This document shows, piece by piece, positions 54,851-64,000 of a DNA stretch of 64,000 bases (positions are counted from its first letter, which is position 1; every line of letters starts with the position of its first letter). Under the pieces are notes generated by a model that saw only the letters and a list, made by a program, of their open reading frames with translations, was not told the DNA's origin and made no database searches. The stretch spans positions 68,126,351 to 68,190,350 of the forward strand of contig CM053162.1 in the NCBI GenBank assembly GCA_028571685.1, read 5' to 3'. The DNA is from Heterohyrax brucei. Lineage: Eukaryota > Chordata > Mammalia > Hyracoidea > Procaviidae. Position numbers and translations under genes: made by a program.

Positions 54851-57189
54851 TGATCATGTTGGCTCAACTACAAAATAAATTTTTAAAAGGTAGTAATAGA
54901 GACATAAGGAAGAAATGTTGCTGTTTATCTAATAAATTCTAGGTGTCCTCACTTTCATAGACTAGGTAACGTGTCTATTAAATTCAGTGTCCTGTGGTTC
55001 TGAGTCTCCTTTGTGTTGAGTTTCTTGAGATACAACAGAGTCAGATTAGGAAGAACCCTCAATTTCACCCTGCCTCCTGATAATACTGTGGGAAAGAGGA
55101 AAGAATATGGTTTGCATAGTGACAACCCTTCCTTTACGTGGTGACTTCATGTTTGATAAATCTTACTTTTAAAATCTGTGCCAATGATTGTAAAAGGAAG
55201 TATTCTGCAATACTGTTTTGACAGTCAACAGGATTTTTTATATTTACAGCTAGCTTTAAATACTTTGCTTATTAATGATAGAAAAAAGAAAAATAAAAGG
55301 TCATGGACAGGAATCCTAAAAAGTCTCAGGTCCTACATCACCAGCTACTGTATTTTTACACAAATAACATGTGAGATCTACTTTGTTTGCCAGTGGAGTC
55401 CTCTGTCCAAGGTACTTTCATAATAACACTATGCTAATTTTTTCCAGAAACATACTGTTGTTGTAAGTCTTGAAGATATAAAAAAGGTTGTTAAGAAAAA
55501 TATACTTATAGCTATACAGGAAAACAGAAGCTCAGTAAATTTTCCAAGACTAAAAAACTTATCTTTCACTTCTCTACAATTCTCTGTAATAGAAAGTGTT
55601 TCAAAAAGGAAATTATTTATTTGTTCCTCAGTTCAGCTCACTTTGGGCACATTAATGTGTAGAATTTAGGTGTTGCAATAAGAAAAAATGTAGGGTTAAT
55701 ATTTTACTGTATTTTTTATGTAAATATCAAGTTGAATAGTGTTTACTGACAAAATAGGGTAATTTAACATGTAACTTTTCAATAATTTGCAATGTTATTA
55801 TATAAATAGTTCTTTAACATGTGCCTTCCTTTTATGGCCTGTAAGTCTGCTGTAAGAAATACCATATATTCACTTCTTAGTGTCTAATAATGTGCTGGCT
55901 AAGAGTGTGAACAATTCATTCAGATCGACACTTCATATGCAGTTTGCATACATTGTGGACAATTGTATTTTCCTTGCAGCAGAAGCACTCTGAATCAAAA
56001 TTACTGTGTGTGTAAAAGATGTGTTATCTGCGCATTTGGTGATATCCAGTTTAAAATCCAGCATATAGTAAACAATGACTCCTTCTAGGAAAGGTAACAA
56101 GGAAACACTCACTGAAGTCATGAGGTAAAAATACTGCTAGTTTGGTATCTATCACTTAGAGGACACGTTGAAAGGAGTCTTTCCTTCTCTTCTAAATTTG
56201 TCCAACGACTTTGAAAATAAATAGCTTCCACCAAATATTCTGTCATTTCTAGAACGACGCGGTAAACAGCACTGTTGATCTTCATGTTTTCTTTCCAGCT
56301 TTCTACCATGAGCATTACTTTTCTCCTGATACGTAGAATTTTTCTCATCTCCTATTAGATTTCCAAAGCTCATACATACTTCTCTGAAAATACAAATGAT
56401 CACTATGGTAACACCTTTTTTTTTTTTTAATTTTTTAATGCCACACCAACCATTCGGTTCCACTGTTATGGTCATAAATTAAATACACAGAATACAAATG
56501 TGAACAACCATAACTGTAGGAAATGTTATTGGCAAAAGAATGTTGGGAATCACATGCTTCGTGGGAGCATGTTTCAGTGCGTCTTATGGTCTCTGTAATT
56601 GAAGTTTACTGCCTATCTTTAATAATGGAGGTCCATTACCCTCGAAAGTATTTCCAGCTCTAACTGCTGCCTATCCTTATTACAAACTCATAACTGTGTC
56701 CTCATTATACTACGTTCTTGAATGTTTATCATTGTACTCAGTGTAATATCTGGGTCTGCAAAATGTGACTTATTTGCTGTTGGTAGGACAACATATCATT
56801 CAATGTAAGGTGTCTGTTTCTCCTTGTATATTGTAAATCCCTGTGAGTGTCTTTAATTACATATTGATTTTGGATTCCTTCTTAAATAAGTTTGCTGGAT
56901 GAATTCTTGGTTTTGGAATGGGGAAAAATCTAATCTATATAGATTAGTTTTGATCTTTCTGAAAAATTACTCAGATAATAAAACAGAATGTGAACCACAC
57001 TGGGAGGACATAAAGCAAAATTTTGAACAAAAGGATCTACTGCCTCGAAAAGCAAAGCAAGTATCCTAGAAAGTTGTGTTTCTAAGTAGAAGATGTTTTT
57101 TATAAATTCCTGCATTACTGAATCATTAGAAACACTAACTCATTTAAAACCCCCAGACCTGTATCTGACAGAGCAAAAGCACTCCATAA
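54851..57189. other. 2.3 kb without recognisable elements
   Basis: AT-rich. Frames of 62-107 aa (for example 56152-56475 minus) contain no known domain and overlap in two frames. Possible unknown old repeats, none identified. Confidence 0.4.
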
Positions 57190-57359
57190 CAAACACAAAC
57201 AAACTCACTGCTGCCGAGCTGATTCCGACTCATGGGAAGCTTATAGGACAGAGTAGAACTGCCCCATAAAGTTTACAGATAGCGCCTGGTGGATCCGAAC
57301 TGCTGACTCTTTGGTTAACAGACATAGTACTTAACTACTATGCCACCAGGGTTTCCAAG
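57190..57359 (-). mobile_element. AfroSINE
   Basis: Tail acaaactcactgctgccgag, body gacagagtagaactgcccca, head taactactatgccaccaggg. Full length. Confidence 0.9.
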
Positions 57360-58929
57360 CATTCAGTAGATGTTAGCTGTTATTTTACTTACTGATTCTG
57401 TCTGAAGGGAAGAAAACCATGTAAAATTTAAAAGGTTTGTTTAATTTGACTTGTAGAAGATAGAGAAGATAAAAAATTAAATTTGAACACCATCAGTGAG
57501 GTAATTAATCTGTTAACAAATTGTTGATCATTTGTATTAATGGATCAATGTATCTTGATCAATAGGTGACTATTACTTTTCTTTAAGGCTAAGTAAGCCA
57601 GTACAAAAAGAAAACGAAGTGAAAATTAGAAGGTAGCTACTGGCCAATGAAGTTAGGAGACACAGGAAATAATTCTGTGTTAAGGAAGTGTTGGTGAGTT
57701 GGTGTTTGTCCGCGTATACACATTAGCATACAGTGTATGTATAGTAAATACATAGATATTGTTACAGTTCACTTTTATTTTGCCACTATGTAATGTGTGA
57801 ACAAAACAAAACTAGTGTATTTCTCCCTATCTGCGTAATACATAATGAGGAGAAAAATGGACTGAGAAACACAAGTTGATAAAATATTATTTGTTTGTTT
57901 TTAAAGGGTGATAATCTAAATAGGAAGACATAGCATGACTAGTGAGTAAGCTTAATGCTTTGAGAAAACTCACCTATAGAAGTTCCAAACAGTATCAGTG
58001 TAATGCTGTCTATCAGAATGCCATTAAAACTCTGTTGACAGATGACCATTTTAATGCCAAGATTGTATCAATCCTCTCTATGTTTTGTGAAGGACCACCT
58101 GAAAGTCTGAAATAAATTTACGTTTTAGCACTGCCAAACTTCATAATTAAAAATTTCATTTCACATCAGTTAAATAGCAAGACACACCCTGTGTGACAAT
58201 AAACAACTATTATGAAATCAGTGTTTATTCTCTCAAGGAATTTTTTGTGCTATCACATTTTTAAATTTGAAGAAATTAAGTTTATTTTGTATTTCATAGA
58301 AATCTAGTTAATGAAATAACAGGTTTTTTAATGCTATTCATAATTTCTCATTCACCTACAAACAGTCATGATACACAAACTAAATATGATAATAACCACA
58401 TAGTATTTGATTTCACAGACAGTAGCTACAGCAGTAAAGGAACTTGTTCCATTATAATCACCTTTGTAAGGGCTGATATGGCATCTTCTAGCTTCAAAGA
58501 ATTATATTTGATTTCTCTCTTCATTACACAACAGTACACAAGGAAGACCGGGTGTTTGGAAATACCAGTTGGTTGGAAACTTGAGGAAGACGTCTGAACT
58601 TCTGGATAAGACGACCACATAGATATTCGGGTGTTCTGTTTGTGACATTCCTGAGGAACATGGCATTCCAGCTTTAAAAATAACAAACCTGATCCTGCAT
58701 AATTCCATTTGTTCGTGTCATCACTGGGTACAGGCTACCACTGTTTGCCCGTATCTACTGTTTTTTTTCCCAAATATGTGATTTATTTATTAACTTTTTT
58801 GAACATTACTTTTTCAGCTGAGTGACCAAATGTTGCAGGTTTTGTGATTTCACTTTATCAAATAACTTTTTATTGTGCTTCTAATATTTTTCCATTTGTC
58901 TGATTATGCTGTCATTTTTTTGTCCGCTG
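57360..58929. other. 1.6 kb without recognisable elements
   Basis: AT-rich. The 86-88 aa frames on opposite strands at 58331-58708 are shadows of each other with no domain signature. Confidence 0.4.
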
Positions 58930-60425
58930 AATGGGAGAACTTTTCATTTTAGAAAAGTTTTAGATTTACAGAAAAGTTGAAAGGCAACAGAAAGACTCAT
59001 TTACCCAACAGCCTCTTCCTCTATTAGTAATGCTTGATCTGCTTGTCGAAATTAGTGGACAAGTTCTGATATGTTGTCACTAACTATCATTCATATTTTG
59101 TTCAGATCTCCTCCTTTTTACCTAATGTCCTTTCTCTGTCTCTGTGTCTCGTTCAAGATATCACACTACACGCAGGCACCCAAGGGTCCTCTTGGATGTG
59201 ACAGTTCCTCAGACTTTAGTTGTACTTGATGAGCTGGACAGTTTTCAGGATTACGGACATTGGCCAAGTGTTTTGACCTTTAGCTGGGATTATTGGGTAG
59301 TTTTCTGATAAACAGATTCTAGTTAGGTAAGCTGGCACTCTCACTAACATGGTTTACTACAAAATGCCCTCAGTGCACACTACACTATCAACACGGTTAA
59401 CCACTAAGAATGTAAGCCTTGACCACCTGGCCGGAGATAGAGTTTGTGAAGTGTGGCCACTGTAAAATTACTGTCCCCCCACCCCCAGCACGTTGTACTT
59501 TCGATAAGGAAGTCACTGAACTCTCCTCACTCTGGGAGTTGAAAGTCAAGCTTTCCTCTCTGCAAGGGTGGTAGATCTATATTTTTTTTAAAAAAGCCAC
59601 TGCTGTCGAGTTGATATTGACTCCTAGCAACCCTATAGGACAGAGAAGAACTGCCTCGTCTAGCTTCCAAGGAGTGCCTGGTTGATTTGAACTGCTCGCC
59701 TTTGGGTTAGCCGTCGTAACACTTAACCACTATGCCACCAGGGCTTTCCATATATACATAAGGTATTTGGAATTCTTCATGGAAGATTTCTCTCTTCTCC
59801 AGCATTTATTTGGTGAGTGTGAACACCGGTATATCCATTTTATACTTTGGGTTATAGTCCTGATTATGCTAATTATCCTGTTGCTCCAATTGTTCCAGCT
59901 GTGGCTCTCAGGAGCCCAGCTGGTTACAGGGTCCACTGTATGCAGCTCCATCTGCTTCTCAGCACTCCCCACCTTTCCCTTGTGCTGTAAGACACTCAGA
60001 CTTTATCTACGTGTTCCCTGCCTCGGTCTTGTACTAGCCGTTTCCCCGAGGAGTCCCGGTTGACTTTGTTGGAGACTGGAGTTGCAAACCAACGTCTGAG
60101 TATTCTCCAGGCCCTCCCAGCTGACATCTGACTCAGCTGGCAGCACGTGAAAATGTATGCGTGCATGTCACGTATCCATACATATTTGTAATACAGTTAG
60201 AGTCTCTTGTAACAGTTTTCATACGCTTCTGAGATCTTCCATCTCTTAAATGCAGTTCTATTTTTAATTTACATTCATTAAGGTTCTGTTTCTGATGTAA
60301 AGTTCAATGGATTTTGACAACTGCATAGACTCATGTACTCACCTTTAAAATGTTGTACAGAATAATTTCATGACCCTAAAAATCCCCTGTGCTTTACCTA
60401 TGTAACCATTTCCTTTCTTCTAATT
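58930..60425. mobile_element. L1M-type 3' region relic
   Basis: Landmarks recalled from old mammalian L1 3' ends: 'gttttagatttacagaaaag', 'aatgcttgatctgctt', 'atttggaattcttcatgg', 'ttatactttgggttatagtc', 'gttgctccaattgttccagc', 'ttttgacaactgcatag', 'ctaaaaatcccctgtgcttt'. A SINE at 59595 interrupts it. Orientation was not fixed. Confidence 0.65.
59595..59750 (-). mobile_element. AfroSINE inside L1M
   Basis: Tail agccactgctgtcgagttga, body ggacagagaagaactgcctc, head cttaaccactatgccaccag. Confidence 0.9.
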
Positions 60426-61090
60426 TTATTGATTTGTTTTGTGTTGCTGTTTCTTGCCTAATTTTTGTTTCCTTTATTTTCAAGGAACATAAAATCTTTG
60501 CACAGCCAGTATTTGTCAAAGGAGAGTGGACTGTCAAAGATCAAGACCCGCCTTCCATTGATCATTATGTCACTTGTATTTCGACTTGGTTGCTGTCACT
60601 TTTAGCTAGTGTATATTAGAAAGTTTATTTTCACGTCCCATACTGCCAGAATCAAGAATGAGATTGCCATTCTCGTGCCGTCAATCATATTGCTCACATA
60701 TTCTCTTAATCTGTTCCTTTAAGGGGAAATAACACCCCCCCCCAAAAAAAACCCTGAAAGTTTTTGTGCTGTGAAACATAATCTGTTCTAAATTCATAAT
60801 GGTATTATTTGTTTTCTTATTTTGGAATTCCTTTTCTTATTTCGTTGAAAGTTTAGGACACCAAGGTTCTTCACCCAGGGACTTATCCCACTCTGTCTCC
60901 TGAAACTGGATCATTCTTCAGCTTTCTCTTCATTTGGTCATTTTGAGGAAAATTCTAGTCTTTTTCTATCATTTGGAATGAGAGTGAAGCCACAGCTTAT
61001 TTTATGTTAATTAATAGGGTTTTTGTTTTTAACTTAAGCAAAAAGCATTGTAGTGATATGCTTCTGAGCAATTCAATATTTTGATTGCAT

Positions 61091-61125
<35 letters not shown>

Positions 61126-61257
61126 CTTAGGATTGTAAATCAGACTGGTTATGGGTAAAGCCTATAATTTGAGCTATGAATTATTCCTAATAGGCATTGC
61201 TTTCTGTTCATCTTAAAAACACCACAATTTAGGAAATGAAAGTAATACTACTATTTC
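60426..61257. other. unassigned, includes C/A run at ~60736
   Basis: No element identified besides short homopolymer runs and the CA repeat listed separately. Confidence 0.4.
61091..61121. repeat. (CA)n microsatellite
   Basis: About 15 uninterrupted CA units. Confidence 0.95.
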
Positions 61258-61413
61258 ATGATGTGGCGCTGCGGTAAAGAGCATGACTGTGGAACAACGT
61301 TCAGGTATTTCAACTCCAACCTGCTCTTTGGAAACTCTATGGGGCAGTTCGATTACGCCCTATGGGGTTGCTTAAGCTGGACTTGACTCAATGCAATGGG
61401 TTTGGCTTGTTTT
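61258..61413 (+). mobile_element. AfroSINE
   Basis: Head tgtggcgctgcggtaaagag, body tctatggggcagttcgatta, tail caatgcaatgggtttggctt. Confidence 0.85.
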
Positions 61414-61737
61414 TTTGTAGATTAGTGTTTGTTTATTTAATTTGAATGAGAGATCTACCAGCCCTCATTTAGTGTGGTGAGTTTTTTAAAGCAAGTACTT
61501 GTCAAAAAAAAAAAAGTTAATCTCTGAAACAGAAGGTTAATAACACAACAAACAAAATTGAGAATGTAAATCTAAAAAGTATGCACAATAATCTTAGCAT
61601 TAAAATGTCAATTTTTGAGAGAAAATAGAAGAATTATAATTAAGTGCGTCATAACAAAGATTAAGCACTTAACAAAAATAAGGATAAGAAAAACGTAAAG
61701 ACATGAATGACATCGCAAAAAAATTCAAATGATAAGT

Positions 61738-61842
61738 GCAAAAGAAAGCAGAGCAAGAAAGAAGGAAACAAAAGAAGAAAGGAAGAAAGGAGCGAGGAAA
61801 AGAGAAAGGGAGGGGAGGAGGGAGGAGAGGGGAGGAGGGTCA
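61738..61842 (+). repeat. purine tract ending in a G-quadruplex motif
   Basis: Over 100 bases of almost only A and G. 61808-61839 holds five G-runs of three or four separated by one to six bases, which satisfies the usual quadruplex pattern. Confidence 0.85.
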
Positions 61843-62384
61843 CTGTAGCATTGTAATTCCAGGTGTAGTACTTTGAGATGCTGTCAGAAGTTTTCCAGTG
61901 CAGCTGAGCACATAGACCAGTGTTTACTGGAATGCTAGTCTAAATGTTCATCAACAGATGAGCTGGTAGATAGTATGTAGTACATACACATAATGTAACA
62001 ATGTGCATCCATGAAGAATGAAGCCTGATACACACTACTACATGGCTGAACCTTGAAAACATTCGAAACTGTCTCTATTGAGTCAGTTCTGATTCCAAGT
62101 CATCTCTCTCTCCCAATTATTGCGTTAATACAGTTCCCCTTGAGTGGTATGTTTCATTGGTCCCTCTTAGGAACATCTCAGAGATTAGGTGAAATCACAC
62201 TGGCAATGTGGTTCATTTGGAAAACTCACCTGTTTCTTTTGCAGAAATAACTAGAAGTGAATGTGGATTTTTGAAAACAGCACAGACTGTCCTGATAATT
62301 ACAGCTTTCTAGTTGATGAACAGATACTGACATTTTATTTACTAAAGTTCTTGGAACATTCCTAACTTACTTGGAACCCATGAA
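61843..62384. other. no recognisable feature
   Basis: Unassigned sequence. Confidence 0.4.
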
Positions 62385-62587
62385 ATATATAAAAACCAAT
62401 TATCATCAAGTCGGTTCTGATTCACAGCAACCCTATAGGACGGGGTTGAACTACCCTGTTGGTTTCCAAGGCTGCAGTCTTTACAGAAGCAGACTGTCAC
62501 ATCTTTCTCTCAAGGAGTGGCTGGGGTGTTCAAATGTCCAATTGTTCAGTTCGCACCTGAGCACTTAAACCACTGTGCCACCAGGGC
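62385..62587 (-). mobile_element. AfroSINE, long-body subfamily
   Basis: Tail accaattatcatcaagtcgg, middle agtctttacagaagcagact, head ttaaaccactgtgccaccag. Full length. Confidence 0.95.
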
Positions 62588-62706
62588 AAAGATAACATTG
62601 CATCTTTAAAAAATTGTTAGAGGAAGTATTTATGAAAAAATTGAAGATAACATGAAAGCTGATTTTTTTTCTTTTTTTTCTCAGCATTACAAAAAGTATA
62701 GACAAT

Positions 62707-62709
<3 letters not shown>

Positions 62710-62740
<31 letters not shown>
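62710..62740. repeat. (AC)n microsatellite
   Basis: About 15 AC units. Confidence 0.95.
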
Positions 62741-62744
<4 letters not shown>

Positions 62745-62822
62745 GATTTTTATCTAATTGTAAAGTATGTTTACTGAAAGTTACCACAGAGAAAGGAAGT
62801 TAATACACAAGCTAGGGAGAGA

Positions 62823-64000
62823 TGTTGTTGTTGTCAGGTGCCGTCAAGTCAGCTCTGACTCACAGCGACTCTGTTAACAACAGAACAAAACACTGCCCAG
62901 TCTTGCACCGTGTCCACAATTGTTTTCATGCTTAAGCCCATTGTTGCAGTCAATGTGTCAGTCCATCTCACTGAGGGTCTTCCTCTTTCGCTAACCCTCC
63001 ACTTGACCCAGCATGATGTCCTTCTCCAGGGACTGATCTCTCCTGGCAACATGTCCAAAGTATGTAAGACACCGTCTTGCTGTCTTGGCTTCCAAGGAGC
63101 ACTCTGACTGGACTTCTTCCAGAACAGATCTGTTTGTTCTTTTGGCAGTCGATGGTACATTCAACACTCTTCTCCAACACTACAATTCAAAGGCATCAAT
63201 TCTTTTGTCTTTTTTGTTCAGTGTCCAGCTTTCACATGCATACTGTGTGATTGAAAATACCATGGCTTGGGTCAGGCGCATTTTAGTCTTCAAGGTGACA
63301 TCCTTACTTTCGAAGACTTGGAAGAGTTTGTTTGCAGCAGATTTTCCCAATGCAATGAATCTTTTTATTTCTTGACTGCTGCTTCCATGGGTGTTGACTG
63401 TGGACCCAAGTAAAATGAAATCCTTGACAACTTCAATCCTTTCTTCATTTATGACAATGTTGCTTACTGGTCCAGTTGTGAAAATTTTTGTTTTCCTGAT
63501 GTTGAGATGCAATCTATACCGAAGGCTGTGGTCCTTGAACTTCATCAGTAGGTGTCTCAAATCCTCTTGATTTCCAGTAAGTTAGGTGGTGGTGCCTGTA
63601 TAACTCAGACTTTTAATGAGTCTTCCTCCAACCCTGATGCCTCCTTCTTGTTCATATATTCTGCTTCTTGGATTATTTGTTCAGCAAACAGATTAAAAAG
63701 GTGTGGTGAAAGGATACAATCCTGACACACGCCTTTCCTGACTTTAAATCATGCAGTGTCTCCTTGTTCTGTTTGCACGACTGCCTCTTGATCCACACAC
63801 AGATTCCTTAAGAGCACAGTCAGGTGTTCTGGAATTCCCATTCTCTGCAATATTAGCCATAATTTAGTATGATCCACACAGTTGAATGCTTTTGAGTAGT
63901 CAATGAAACACAAGAAATCATCTTGCTGGTATTCTTTGTTTTCAGCCAAGATCCATCCGACATCGGTGATGATATCCCTGATTCCATGCCCTCTTCTGAG
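62823..64000 (-). mobile_element. RTE LINE, 3' half, continues past the window
   Basis: Begins (element 3' end) with a gttgttgttgtc tail and the ggtgccgtcaagtcagctct tail shared with the SINEs. It is the best-preserved RTE here and acts as the reference for the other copies. Confidence 0.9.
62849..64000 (-). pseudogene. RTE reverse transcriptase C-terminal half, broken
   Basis: RTE protein is an endonuclease-reverse transcriptase. At 63749-63949 FIDYSKAFNCVDHTKLW is the RT motif with the first catalytic Asp. Downstream the YADD region (about 63561-63640) is degenerate, reading like YRHHHLT, so the active site is lost. 63180-63560 carries LNIRKTKIF and the ILLGSTV block; 62849-63160 carries the C-terminal PKEQTDLFW and RRTSCWVKW region. 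The three pieces lie in shifted frames (phase changes between 63749 and 63560 and again near 63170). Confidence 0.9.

Noticed and set aside
61081-62745. CRISPR-like array
   Set aside because: The regular repeats are CA dinucleotides without spacers.

Overview
This window is AT-rich mammalian nuclear DNA with no convincing host protein-coding exon. About fifty pieces of a tRNA-derived SINE with AfroSINE features point to an afrotherian. These features are a tRNA-like head, a body that reads as tctactctgtcctatagggt on its sense strand, and a tail that reads gtgccgtcgagtcgg in reverse. An elephant, hyrax or sirenian relative seems likeliest, but the sequence alone does not settle the species. 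Almost all open reading frames are chance frames or fragments of decayed transposable elements.

Layout. 1-2860: SINE pieces, a 5'-truncated L1 3' UTR (minus strand) and an L1-like 3' UTR relic. 4165-4815: decayed RTE LINE. 4931-5989: two copies of a roughly 175-bp block. 7277-10108: a complete but decayed MaLR provirus (LTR, internal, LTR; minus strand); one LTR is split by an RTE insertion with a clean 8-bp target duplication. 10500-16010: SINE cluster and an L1M relic. 16279-16827: first of three fold-back mariner elements. 19370-20280: a Tc1/mariner-superfamily transposase fossil. 20551-27708: a nearly full-length L1 on the minus strand with 3' UTR, ORF2 (endonuclease and reverse transcriptase), ORF1 and a 5' UTR holding two diverged tandem units. 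27709-41200: mostly sequence I cannot assign, with an ERVL-type LTR, SINEs and the second fold-back mariner (39206-39757). 41200-50980: dense SINEs, a MER5-like hAT relic, a rearranged RTE, and an L1M relic carrying a solo MaLR LTR. 51985-54030: RTE relic that hosts the third fold-back mariner. 54215-62800: largely unassigned sequence, an L1M 3' relic, CA repeats and a purine/G-quadruplex tract. 62823 to the end: the 3' half of an RTE LINE that runs off the window.

How the parts relate. The RTE copies and the SINEs share their 3' ends, which fits RTE machinery mobilising the SINEs; the L1 and MaLR are independent lineages. Nested insertions give a partial order of events: MaLR before RTE (9459-9953), RTE before fold-back mariner (53333-53838), L1M before MaLR LTR (49996-50472). 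The most unusual observations are the three mariner copies that share one inverted-junction architecture, and the 23-33 bp SINE-tail insertions, two of which carry their own target-site duplications.
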